Source: Planctomycetota bacterium (GTDB lineage Bacteria; Planctomycetota; OFTM77). Taken from it: a stretch of DNA of 64,000 bases. Of the stretch, positions 7,146 to 15,505 are shown piece by piece; positions within the stretch are counted from its first letter, which is position 1, and the number at the start of each line of letters is the position of its first letter. The stretch lies in the NCBI GenBank assembly GCA_029260795.1, contig JAJDCO010000128.1:124001-188000 (forward strand), given 5' to 3'. The notes beneath the pieces are model-generated. The model was not told where the DNA came from and searched no databases. It saw only the letters and a program-made list of their open reading frames with translations. A program made the position numbers and the translations under genes.

Positions 7146-9404
7146 TCAATGCTGGATCGCAATCTCGTCGAGATTCAGGTGCCCCCAAGCTTCCGAAGAG
7201 CGATCGACCAGCCGCAGGCGAGCCAGTTGACGGGCCCAGGGACTGACGTCCCAGGCGACTCGGCGCAAGCGGTTGTCTCCGGCACCCGTGGCTCGGAGCA
7301 CCTCCTCGCCCGACTCGGCGAGCTCGAGGGCCAAGTACAGACGCTCGCGGTCCTGCCCGCCTCCGATGCGGAACGCCAGCCGACCAGCGGGGAGCTCGAA
7401 CAGCGGCGAAACGAGCTCGCCGACGGGCGCATCCCCCACCGTGCGGTTGGCGGGGTCCGCCGGGCTCGTCCGATCCTCGTACCCACCGACGTACCAGTGC
7501 CCGCTCGGTGCCACGAGCTGACCGCGCACCTGCGAGCCCTCGGTGTAGGTCGGTTGGCGAGCGAAGGCCTCGCCTCGCGCCTCCCATCCTTGCAGCGTGC
7601 CGTCCTCGAAGTCCCAGATCACATCGAAACGCTCGAAGAAGACCGGGCTCTCGGGCACCTCCTTCTCCGGCCGCCACTCGAGCGGGGCGATCTGAATGCC
7701 GCCCTCGAGATCGTGCACCGAAGTGATGAACCAGTCGTCTCCGAGGCGGACGATCTCGGGCGCCGCGACGGCGATGGTTCCGATCTTCTTGTCGTCCATG
7801 TCGAGACCGAAGTCGAGCGGATCGACCGAACGATAGACGTGCGTCAACGGCGGGCGGTAGCTGCTCGTGCGAAACAGGGTGTACGCGCCGTCGCGCTCGA
7901 CGACGAAGGGACACTCCGCGCTCCAATTGCCCTCGCCCGCCGAGCCTCCCCAGGCGACCGCCACCGGACGTGACCAGTTCACGAGGTCGGACGAGGTTCG
8001 GCAGTAGATCTTGCAGGGCGCCGGCGCGCCGGGATCGTGGCCCGTGAAGTAGCAGAAGTACTGATCGCCGACGCGGATCACCATCGGATCCCTCGCCTCA
8101 CCCGGGCCGAGGAAGACGCGGCTGTAGCCTCGGGCATCGGCGTGGCGCGTGAAGGCGATGCCGTCTTTGGAGGTGGCAAGACAGATCTGGCACTCGCCCG
8201 TCTCGCTGCGGTGGCCGCCGTACAACATCGACCAGCCGGTTTCGGTGCGAAACGCGAAGGGCGCCTGAATCCACTCTTGACCACCCCAATCCTCGATGCT
8301 CTCACCGAGCTCGGAACGCGCGCGCATCGCGATGCCTCGGGGCTCGAAGGCGCCCTTCAGCGAGGAGCCTTCCCAACGATGGAGCACCCGACCGAGGGCC
8401 GTCCCGCGAATGCACGCCCAGAGCTGCCAGCGCCCATTCGCGGCTCGCCAGAGACCGTGATCGACGACCTCTTGCCCCGGGCGAGTCCACTCGCCGAGGT
8501 CCGGGTTTCCCGTCAGGTGTTGAAAGTCGCCCGCCAGCACGGGCAGGAGGGGGACGGCTTCGCTCGGAATCAGGTCGGCTCCCACGGCACAGTGATCGGA
8601 GGGTGTCCTTCCATCGCGTTGGGTGCGGTCGATCCAGGCCGAGCGCACCTCCCACCGATCGTCGCAGAGCACGTAGTCGATCTTGCCCCCGTCGAAGCGG
8701 GCTCGAAAGCCGGTGAACGTTCCGGACAGGCGCTCGCCGGGGTGCCGCACTCGAAAGGCATCCCGCCAGCCAGCCGCTCGAAGGGCCTTCAAGGGCTCGG
8801 ATCCCTCGCCGGCGTTCAGATCGCCCATCAGGACACGAGGTCGATCGGCGAAGCGCTGGCTCCACCTCGCGATGAGCTGTGCCGACTCGGTGCGAGCCTG
8901 AGAGCCCCGGTGGTCGAAGTGCGTGTTGAGGACGACGAAGCGCTGCCCGTCGAGCCGATCTCGAAGTGCGGCCCAAGTACAGATCCGCGGGAGCGCCGCA
9001 TCCCACCCCTGCGAGCCGACCTCCTCGGGGCTCTCACTCAGCCAGAAGGTCCCGCTCTCCTCGATCTCGAGGCGAGCCGCGTTCACCAGAATGGCCGAGA
9101 GCTCGCCGCGATCGCCGCCCTCACGGCCGACACCGATCGACCGGTAGCCCTCGAGCCCGTCTCGAATCTCATCGCGCTGAAAGGCGAGCGCTTCTTGTAG
9201 ACCGAGCACGTCGGGCTGCTGGCTCCGAATGGACTCGATCAACCATTCGCGGCGCTTCTCCCAGCGGTTCTCGCCGTCCTGCGCTGTACCGTACCGGATG
9301 TTGTAGGACAGCATGCGAATCGCGGGCTGCCGCGCGATCGGCGGCTCTTCGAGCTGGAAGAGCACCAGTGACGCAACGACGATCGTCCAGGCCGGGAAAG
9401 ACAT
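7146..9404 (-). CDS. Exported fusion: endonuclease/exonuclease/phosphatase domain plus GH43/GH32-like five-bladed propeller
   Basis: The frame is open further upstream, but the ATG at 9404 follows GGAGG and opens a signal peptide (MSFPAWTIVVASLVLFQL), giving 752 residues. Residues about 28-290 form an EEP phosphodiesterase domain: SYNIRYGT, LGLQEAL (metal Glu), NTHFDHRG, MGDLNAG and SDHCAVGADL. Residues about 300-570 resemble the five-bladed propeller of GH43/GH32/GH130-type glycosidases, with repeated WxxxxSxDLVNWS-like and ARDPMVIRVGDQYFCYF segments. Residues about 575-752 form a beta-sandwich like the C-terminal module of levanases/GH32 (WDFEDGTLQGW, GGQDRERLYLALEL). It is periplasmic or secreted; a polysaccharide or phospho-glycan substrate is plausible but inferred. 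Confidence 0.85.
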   Translation of the reverse strand: MSFPAWTIVVASLVLFQLEEPPIARQPAIRMLSYNIRYGTAQDGENRWEKRREWLIESIRSQQPDVLGLQEALAFQRDEIRDGLEGYRSIGVGREGGDRGELSAILVNAARLEIEESGTFWLSESPEEVGSQGWDAALPRICTWAALRDRLDGQRFVVLNTHFDHRGSQARTESAQLIARWSQRFADRPRVLMGDLNAGEGSEPLKALRAAGWRDAFRVRHPGERLSGTFTGFRARFDGGKIDYVLCDDRWEVRSAWIDRTQRDGRTPSDHCAVGADLIPSEAVPLLPVLAGDFQHLTGNPDLGEWTRPGQEVVDHGLWRAANGRWQLWACIRGTALGRVLHRWEGSSLKGAFEPRGIAMRARSELGESIEDWGGQEWIQAPFAFRTETGWSMLYGGHRSETGECQICLATSKDGIAFTRHADARGYSRVFLGPGEARDPMVIRVGDQYFCYFTGHDPGAPAPCKIYCRTSSDLVNWSRPVAVAWGGSAGEGNWSAECPFVVERDGAYTLFRTSSYRPPLTHVYRSVDPLDFGLDMDDKKIGTIAVAAPEIVRLGDDWFITSVHDLEGGIQIAPLEWRPEKEVPESPVFFERFDVIWDFEDGTLQGWEARGEAFARQPTYTEGSQVRGQLVAPSGHWYVGGYEDRTSPADPANRTVGDAPVGELVSPLFELPAGRLAFRIGGGQDRERLYLALELAESGEEVLRATGAGDNRLRRVAWDVSPWARQLARLRLVDRSSEAWGHLNLDEIAIQH

Positions 9405-9556
9405 GAGAGGCCTCCGGTCGTACGGGCGGTTCCGATTCATCGAGCCATCGGCTCGCAGATCCGGCTGGTCATCGTCGACCCGATGTCGTATCAGGGGCGG
9501 CGAATCACCCGAGCGGCGCTCGCTCGGCGACCCGATCCTGTGCCAGGAGCCCATCG

Positions 9557-9940
9557 ATGACAACGCGTCGCTTTTCCGGTCTCGTCTGGCTGGGCCTGTT
9601 CGGCTCGGTCCTCGCCATCGGCTGCAGCACCCGTGTCCTCAAGAAAGGAGGCATGGAGCTCACGACTCAGGGGGTGTCGGAGCTGCAGTTCGACGACGAA
9701 GGCGACGGATTCGTCGACTTGCGTAATGAAGGTCCCGGCACCGTTCTCATCGCGCTCCTCGACGAGGACGGCGGCGTTCTCGTGCGTGAGGATTTGTTGC
9801 CGGGGAGCGAGAAGCGCTTCAAGCTCGAAGAGGTGCAGCGCGTCCACCTGGAGAATCGCAGCGATGAGCCGGCCGATGTCTTCTTCGAGCTGCTGGTTCA
9901 TGGCGTCGACAACGTGCTGCAAGTCGACATGACACGCTGA
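9557..9940 (+). CDS. Small lipoprotein of unknown function
   Basis: The 127-residue product has a type II signal peptide with the lipobox LAIGC (Cys23). The rest is an acidic all-beta-looking domain with alternating hydrophobics (FVDLRNEGPGTVLIALLDEDG), suggesting a small beta-sandwich tethered to a membrane. It is divergent from the phosphodiesterase-glycosidase fusion and convergent with the M14 peptidase gene, only 4 bp away. No family was recognised. Confidence 0.78.
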   Translation: MTTRRFSGLVWLGLFGSVLAIGCSTRVLKKGGMELTTQGVSELQFDDEGDGFVDLRNEGPGTVLIALLDEDGGVLVREDLLPGSEKRFKLEEVQRVHLENRSDEPADVFFELLVHGVDNVLQVDMTR

Positions 9941-9944
9941 TCGA

Positions 9945-10811
9945 CTATCGATGCGGGCTGCCCTCCGGATTCGGACCCGCCGGTTCCGTGACGGGCGTCG
10001 ACGGCCGACCCGCAATCGCGGCCAGCAGGATATCTCCGTAGGCTTCCCAGCGCGCCGAGTCGTCGAGGCCGTCCGCGGAGCGAGGAAGCTCGAGAGTGAT
10101 GATCGGGACACGCAGCTCGAGCCCGACCCACGAGCCCAGCGAGCCGGGACGGCTGCCCAGCTTTCGCACCGGAAGCGGACCGGCTTGCGCCATGAGCTCG
10201 GCCAGATCTTTCGCCGGCCCGTCGTAGTCGATGCAGCCGAGTGGTTGGTGGATCGAGACGACGCGGGCGGGACGCTCCTCGAGAATGAGATCCATCAATG
10301 CGCGGCTCTCGGGCTCGCTGAGCGCCGAGTCTCCACGCGATCTTCCAGAGCGGTAGTTCCCGGCCGGGAAGTTGCGATTGAGGTCCACGCCTCGCACGTT
10401 GTGTCGACGACGGTAGGCGACGCCGTCCGGGTTCGCCACGGGAACGAGGACGACGCGGCGGCCCTTGGCATGATCCGGCTCAGCGTCGAGCACCTCGGCC
10501 AGCCGTTCGACGAGGGCCGTGCCCGCGGCCTCGTCTCCATGGATGGAGGCGAGGATGAGGACGTGATCCGGGCCCGAGCCGATCGTGATCACCTCGATCG
10601 GTCGCCCTTCGACCGAGTTGCCGAGCTCACGCCGCACGGGTCCATCTGGCATCTCGGGCTTCGGCTCAACCGGTTTCCGCGCGACGGTGCGGCCGGAGTC
10701 GGCCGGCACGCGAGATGAAGGCAGCGGCGTTCTGCAACCGGCGCTGACCACCATCAACACCAGCAACGAAAACGCAAGCCCACGGCTCGATCGATCGATG
10801 CGGCGATCCAT
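9945..10811 (-). CDS. M14-family zinc carboxypeptidase lipoprotein, MpaA-like
   Basis: Start chosen at ATG 10811, 5 nt after GGGGGA; a GTG at 10823 would add four residues. The 288-residue product has a lipobox ending in Cys26 (VVSAGC). M14 landmarks are complete: zinc ligands His91 and Glu94 in HGDEAAG, NPDG, the substrate-binding VDLNRNFP, the third zinc ligand His188 in SIHQP, and the catalytic Glu241 in ITLELP. This pattern matches the MpaA-type murein peptide amidases that cleave the gamma-D-Glu-diaminopimelate bond. A lipoprotein form would act on peptidoglycan fragments in the periplasm rather than in the cytosol; that location is inference. Confidence 0.88.
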   Translation of the reverse strand: MDRRIDRSSRGLAFSLLVLMVVSAGCRTPLPSSRVPADSGRTVARKPVEPKPEMPDGPVRRELGNSVEGRPIEVITIGSGPDHVLILASIHGDEAAGTALVERLAEVLDAEPDHAKGRRVVLVPVANPDGVAYRRRHNVRGVDLNRNFPAGNYRSGRSRGDSALSEPESRALMDLILEERPARVVSIHQPLGCIDYDGPAKDLAELMAQAGPLPVRKLGSRPGSLGSWVGLELRVPIITLELPRSADGLDDSARWEAYGDILLAAIAGRPSTPVTEPAGPNPEGSPHR

Positions 10812-11188
10812 GATTTCCCCCACGCGGATGAGCTACCCGGCCCGGCCCCATCGTAGGCGTCGTCACCTCGGATGCAACCGCGGGTCGCTCGAGCACGGAG
10901 CGTCGATTCGGAGGCCAGAGAATGATCAGAGACCCGAACGGAAGCCGACACGTCGCTCTGAGCAAATCCTCGTGGCCCATCGTTGGGCGATTCGCATTCG
11001 AAGGACATGGAAGAGAGAGCGGGGCGCGAGATGCCTATGAACCAGTTGCCAGGTCGGCTCGTCGCGATGGTATCGAAGACGCAGGTCGCACGGAACGCGT
11101 TGCGAATCGCTGCGAAGCTGGCGCCCGTCTTCGTTCCTTCGGCAGGGCTGCCTGCGCATCCAGCGGACTGAAGTCCGCCCTCCGAGGC
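10812..11188. other. Intergenic 377 bp, no convincing gene
   Basis: This lies between the start of the M14 gene and the end of crcB. Short frames on both strands lack credible ribosome sites and family resemblance. A short inverted repeat (GCGGACT ... AGTCCGC near 11162-11177) sits downstream of crcB but has no T-run. Confidence 0.5.
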
Positions 11189-11569
11189 TCAGCTCCGCGT
11201 GACCCACTCCCCCGCCCACCAACCCAACAGGACGGCCGCGAGGCCACCGACGTTGCTCAAGAGCACGTACGCGAGCATGCGACCGAGCTGCCCGTCCTGC
11301 ATCATGCGGAGCGACTCGAGCGAGTAGGCCGAGAAGGTCGTGAAGCCCCCGAGCACGCCGGTGAGAAGCAGCAGGCGCCACTCGTCGCGCGCGACCCAAG
11401 GACCCGTGAAGAGGACGGCCAGGCCCCCGATCGCGAAGCTCCCGATCCAGTTCACGGTCAGCGTGCCCAGCGGCCACGATATTCCCGAGAGTCGCTGCAC
11501 GAGCTCGACGACGAGGAAGCGGCCGACGGCCCCGAGCCCGCCGCCCAGAGCGATGAAGAGGAAGCTCAT
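11189..11569 (-). CDS. crcB: Fluoride channel CrcB/Fluc
   Basis: The 126-residue, four-helix protein has all Fluc landmarks: GGGLGAVGRF in helix 1, NWIGSFAIG in helix 2, and GVLGGFTTFSAYSLE with the Phe-box and broken helix 3. Its length matches the family. Fluc proteins form dual-topology dimers that export fluoride through the inner membrane. The ATG overlaps the stop of the upstream GNAT gene (ATGA at 11566-11569), so the two are translated together. No fluoride riboswitch was seen upstream of the pair. Confidence 0.95.
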   Translation of the reverse strand: MSFLFIALGGGLGAVGRFLVVELVQRLSGISWPLGTLTVNWIGSFAIGGLAVLFTGPWVARDEWRLLLLTGVLGGFTTFSAYSLESLRMMQDGQLGRMLAYVLLSNVGGLAAVLLGWWAGEWVTRS

Positions 11570-12162
11570 CGTCGCAACCGGTACACGGGCCGATTCGCGC
11601 TGGGCATCCGCCAGGCCCGATAGCCCGCCCGTCGAAACAGCTCGGGAACGCCCGTCCACGCGAAGGCGGCCGGCATGCGGTCCTTCTTCGGAACCACCGG
11701 ATAGCCTTCGATCACCTGCGCACCGAGGGCGAAGGCGCACTCGGTCGCCGCCTCGAGGAGCCGGGTCGCGACTCCTTGCCCGCGCGCGCGCGCCGGGATG
11801 AAGAAGCAGACGATGGACCAGGTCTCGTCGTCCCAGCGCGTCTGGATGTCGCGCACGGTCTCGAGTCGCGGAAAGTCCGAGCGCGGTCCGAAGGAGCACC
11901 AGCCAACCGGCTCGTCGTCACGTAGCGCGAAGACGGCATGAACCGCGTCGTCCTGAACCAGTTGGCGAAACATCTTGCGATGAGGCGCTCCCTTGTTCTC
12001 CTCCCAAGAGCGACCGCCCTTGGGGACGCGAGGCCACATGCACCAGCAGCCTCCGCAAGCGCCGTTGGTCCCGAACAATCGCTCGACGAGCGGCCAGTCC
12101 TTCGGCTCGAGTGTACGAACGGTCCACGCGTCGGCGCTCGCCGACGATCCCGATTGGGTCAT
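11566..12162 (-). CDS. GNAT-family N-acetyltransferase
   Basis: The 198-residue protein shows a GNAT fold. The acetyl-CoA pyrophosphate loop is at RARGQGVATRLLEAA, and the preceding beta strand contains WSIVCFFI. The N-terminal CGGCWCMWPR motif marks a subgroup of GNAT proteins with a Cys/Trp-rich loop of unknown substrate. The C-terminus FRRAGYRAWR is typical of the last GNAT strands. It is translationally coupled to crcB through an ATGA overlap, although no functional link is evident. Confidence 0.87.
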   Translation of the reverse strand: MTQSGSSASADAWTVRTLEPKDWPLVERLFGTNGACGGCWCMWPRVPKGGRSWEENKGAPHRKMFRQLVQDDAVHAVFALRDDEPVGWCSFGPRSDFPRLETVRDIQTRWDDETWSIVCFFIPARARGQGVATRLLEAATECAFALGAQVIEGYPVVPKKDRMPAAFAWTGVPELFRRAGYRAWRMPSANRPVYRLRR

Positions 12163-12376
12163 GTCGCTCTTCCTCCGAGTGCTCGCCTCGACCAGGACAT
12201 CAGATTACCCGGTTCGGGTCGGTCGTGCTCGATCGAACCTCGCCTGGAACCGCTGCTCGAGAGAGCGGCAAGCCTTCATCACCCATGACCTGGGACGGTC
12301 GACCTCCGGGGCGGGTCTGGTATCATTCTTCCCGCCGCGACTCCTTCGTCAGGACCGAGAATCCATGCGCCGAGAG

Positions 12377-13525
12377 ATGCAGGTCGAGTTGATCCGTCGG
12401 GCCCGTTCCACCATTGGGCGAGGCGAATCCGAGATGTCCTCCGAGCCGGGGCACGTTCCGGTTCAGCACTATATCGACCCCGACCGTTTGGCGCGTGAGC
12501 GCGAGGTCCTCTTTCGCCGCTTCCCGATCGTGGTCGGCTTCAGCTCGCAGGTCGCGCGCCCGGGAGACTTCCTCACCCACGACTACACGGGCGTCCCGAT
12601 CCTGGTCGTGCGGGACTCCGAAGGCGAGCTGCGCGCCTTTCTGAACGTCTGTCGCCATCGCGGGGCTCATCTCAAGCGGGAGGCGAGCGGCAAGGGCTGC
12701 GAGCACCTGGTCTGTCCCTTCCATGGCTGGGCCTACGACCTGAAGGGTCGCTTGCAGTCGATCCCGGACCCGGCAGGCTTTCCGGGCGTCGACGCGGACC
12801 AGCGGAGCCTCGTGCCCGTGTCGGTCTACGAGCGCGGCGGGCTGGTGCTCGCGATCCCGACGCCCGGTCTCGAGGTCGACATCGACCAGTTCTTCGGGTC
12901 CATCCTGACCGATCTCGAAACCTTCGGCTTCGATCAGTTCATGATGGTGCGGCCGTCGGTCCGCACTCGCCAGCTCAACTGGAAGCTGCATATGGACGCG
13001 ACGCACGAGATCTATCACCTCGCGTCGCTGCACGGCACGACCGCCGGCTCGGGCTACTTCAACAACATCAGCCTCTTCGACTGCGAGCCGCCTCATGCGC
13101 GGGTCGTGCTTCCGCAGGCGAGCGTGCTCGAGCTCGACGATGCGCAGCCGGATGAATGGAACATCCGCGAGCACTGCGGCATGCTCTACAGCCTCTTCCC
13201 CAACACGTGCATCCTCGTGCACGCCGGCTACGTGCAGGTACTATCACCGTTCCCGGTCGATACCGACACGACGGTGCTCGTCGGTGGCATGCTCGTTCCC
13301 AAGGGGCCGGTCTCCAACGAGGAGGCCTTCGAGCGCAAGTTCCACTACGACACGTACTGGAAGACGATGGAAGAGGACATGCTGATCTGCGAATCGATGC
13401 AAGCCACGATGCGCTCGGGTGCGAACGACGAGCTGATCCTGGGCCGCTACGAGCAGGTCGTCACGCAGTTCCACGCCAACGTCGAGGACGCTCTGACCGG
13501 CAGCCTCACCGCATCGAAGAAGTAG
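12377..13525 (+). CDS. Rieske non-heme iron oxygenase, alpha subunit
   Basis: The 382-residue reading uses ATG 12377; an in-frame ATG lies at 12365 and another at 12434. The Rieske [2Fe-2S] centre is C92-x-H94 (NVCRHRG) and C113-x2-H116 (CPFHGWAYD). The catalytic domain carries DATHEIYHLASLHG, matching the mononuclear iron site. This is a ring-hydroxylating oxygenase of the aromatic-acid, carnitine or choline-type group. No reductase or ferredoxin gene is adjacent, so electrons must come from elsewhere. The substrate cannot be told from sequence. A TATCAT -10-like box lies at 12321-12326. Confidence 0.9.
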   Translation: MQVELIRRARSTIGRGESEMSSEPGHVPVQHYIDPDRLAREREVLFRRFPIVVGFSSQVARPGDFLTHDYTGVPILVVRDSEGELRAFLNVCRHRGAHLKREASGKGCEHLVCPFHGWAYDLKGRLQSIPDPAGFPGVDADQRSLVPVSVYERGGLVLAIPTPGLEVDIDQFFGSILTDLETFGFDQFMMVRPSVRTRQLNWKLHMDATHEIYHLASLHGTTAGSGYFNNISLFDCEPPHARVVLPQASVLELDDAQPDEWNIREHCGMLYSLFPNTCILVHAGYVQVLSPFPVDTDTTVLVGGMLVPKGPVSNEEAFERKFHYDTYWKTMEEDMLICESMQATMRSGANDELILGRYEQVVTQFHANVEDALTGSLTASKK

Positions 13526-13540
13526 TCCTCGGTCACGGCG

Positions 13541-13567
13541 GCGGGGACGAGCTCATCTCGTCCCCGC
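13541..13567. terminator. Hairpin between convergent Rieske and symporter genes
   Basis: GCGGGGACGAG (13541-13551) pairs perfectly with CTCGTCCCCGC (13557-13567) around a 5-nt loop. It sits between two convergent genes, so it can end transcription from either side. It has no long T-run. Confidence 0.6.
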
Positions 13568-13579
13568 AAGACCAGCGAC

Positions 13580-15298
13580 TCAGCTCTTCGGATCGTGATC
13601 GTGTCCCTCGACGACGTCTTGGATCGGCGGCGCCTCGTGGGCCACCATCTCACCCGACTTCAGCTTGCCCATGTAACGGTGGTAGGCCGTCATGGCCGTG
13701 CGTCCGAAGATGAGCATGATCGGCACGTTGGCGAAGAGCATCACTCCCGTGCCCAGAGTCGTCAGCATGTCGAGCTGCTGATCGGTCTTGATGAAGCCGA
13801 CACACGTGACCACGACCAGCAAGCAGAAGATCCCCTTGTAGGGCAGGACCGCTCGCTCGCCGAAGAGGTACACCACTCCCTGCTCGCCATAGTAGCTCCA
13901 TGAGATCATCGTCGAGAGCGCGAACAGCCAAGCCGCCATCGTGACCAACCACTTGCCGAGGCCGTCCTGAATCTCGTCGAAGGCTCGCGCGGTCAAGGTG
14001 GCACCGGTGTAGGTCGCATAGAGCCCGGCTTCGTGCAGCTTCGGCTCGACATCGCTTTCGATCGGCGACCAAGTGATCTCGAGGCCCGAGCCCTTCTCCG
14101 CGATGACGCCCTCGAGCTTGTGCAGCTTGTTCTCGGTGTCGGCGTTCTCCGCCGCCTCCAAGATCACGAAGACCTTCTCGCCCGCGACCCACTCGCCCTT
14201 GGTCCTCGGCGGCGGTGCGACGACCTCCAACGCCCAACCCTCCTCGGACTGGACCACGGCCGGCGACTCGGAGAAGGTCGCTTCGGCACCGCGATTCCAA
14301 ACGCCACTGAGCAGGATGACCATCGCGGTCAACGTGCAGACGACGATGGTATCGATGAAGGGCTCGAGACCGGCAACGACACCCTCGCGCACCGGCTCGT
14401 CGGTCTTGGCTGCGGAGTGGGCGATCGGCGAGGAGCCCTGGCCGGCCTCACTCGAGAACAAGGCGCGCTTCATGCCGGAGTAGAAGGCATACCCAAAGGC
14501 TCCGCCGAGGAAGGCACCCGAGGCTTCGGTCGGGCTGAAGGCCGAGGAGAAGATCAGGCGAAAGACCTCCGGAACGTCCGTGATTCGAGTCAAGATCACG
14601 TAGAGGGCGGCCAGGAGATAAGCGAGGCACATGAACGGCACGATCCGTCCCGCGGTCGCTCCGATGCGCTTGATGCCGCCGATGATCACGGCCCCGACGA
14701 TCAGCGCCATGATGATACCGGTCAGGATCGACGGGATCCCGAAGTAGAACTCGGTGACGTCGGCCGTGTTCCAGGCCTGGAACATCGCGCCGCCCGTGAC
14801 CGTCGAGGCGAGGAGAGTGACGCAGAAGATGCCGCCGATCACCTTGCCAACACCGCCGAACCCGAGCTCTGCGAAGCCTTGCTTGGCGACCCACATCGGT
14901 CCGCCGTGCGGGTTCTCCGGATCCTCCGTGTGGCGATACAGCATCGAGAGCGACACCTCGGTCGTCTTGATGGCCATGCCGAGAACACCGACGACCCACA
15001 TCCAGAAAACGGCACCCGGCCCACCCAAGCTGATCGCGAGCGCGACACCGCCGATGTTACCGAGTCCCACGGTCGCCGAGAGCGCCGCCGAGAGCGCCTG
15101 AAAGTGGTTGATCGCGCCGGGGTCGGACTGATGGTCGTACTTGCCTCGAACGACGGAGACGCCGTGCGTCAATGCCCGGTACTGGCAGAAACGGCTCCAG
15201 AACGTGAAGAGCACGCCGACGGCCAGAAGCGCGTAGAGCACGAAGTCGTGCCAGAGGATGTCGTTCGCGATTCCGACCAGATTCCAAAGGGCATCCAT
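13580..15298 (-). CDS. Alanine/glycine:cation symporter (AGCS family) with an extra soluble insertion
   Basis: The 572-residue protein carries AGCS signatures: NHFQALSAALSATVGLGNIG (62-81), GGPGAVFWMW, and SSEAGQGSSPIAHSAAKT. AGCS carriers import alanine or glycine with Na+ or H+ across the inner membrane. Most members have about 450-480 residues. Here about 95 extra residues (roughly 338-430) lie between two late transmembrane helices and look like a soluble mixed alpha/beta domain, rich in Glu and Lys. Start ATG 15298 opens directly into the first amphipathic segment. A good promoter (TTGTCT-17-TATGAT) lies 46 nt upstream. Confidence 0.92.
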   Translation of the reverse strand: MDALWNLVGIANDILWHDFVLYALLAVGVLFTFWSRFCQYRALTHGVSVVRGKYDHQSDPGAINHFQALSAALSATVGLGNIGGVALAISLGGPGAVFWMWVVGVLGMAIKTTEVSLSMLYRHTEDPENPHGGPMWVAKQGFAELGFGGVGKVIGGIFCVTLLASTVTGGAMFQAWNTADVTEFYFGIPSILTGIIMALIVGAVIIGGIKRIGATAGRIVPFMCLAYLLAALYVILTRITDVPEVFRLIFSSAFSPTEASGAFLGGAFGYAFYSGMKRALFSSEAGQGSSPIAHSAAKTDEPVREGVVAGLEPFIDTIVVCTLTAMVILLSGVWNRGAEATFSESPAVVQSEEGWALEVVAPPPRTKGEWVAGEKVFVILEAAENADTENKLHKLEGVIAEKGSGLEITWSPIESDVEPKLHEAGLYATYTGATLTARAFDEIQDGLGKWLVTMAAWLFALSTMISWSYYGEQGVVYLFGERAVLPYKGIFCLLVVVTCVGFIKTDQQLDMLTTLGTGVMLFANVPIMLIFGRTAMTAYHRYMGKLKSGEMVAHEAPPIQDVVEGHDHDPKS

Positions 15299-15343
15299 GG
15301 GCTTTCCTCTCGGGGTGTGGCGGGCGTCTCCGGCGTGAGGCGA

Positions 15344-15372
15344 ATCATACGCGGGAGGTTGGTTCGAGACAA
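15344..15372 (-). promoter_or_regulatory. Sigma-A-type promoter for the AGCS symporter gene
   Basis: On the minus strand, TTGTCT (15367-15372) is separated by 17 nt from TATGAT (15344-15349), 46 nt before the start codon. Spacing and both boxes fit the housekeeping consensus. Confidence 0.5.
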
Positions 15373-15505
15373 ACCCGACGGTCGACGAGAGAATGAGCCC
15401 CGACTCGATCAGTGACGGGCGACGCATCCCCTGGTTGATCGGGCGAAAGCCGCGCCCGATCATCGCCCGCTTCGTCCGACCGCGCCTCGACAGGGCTCCG
15501 CCGCG

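Noticed and set aside
10983-11171. 62-aa plus-strand frame, and a 46-aa version starting near 11030
   Set aside because: No convincing ribosome site, no signal peptide or motif, and it ends just short of crcB in the opposite direction.
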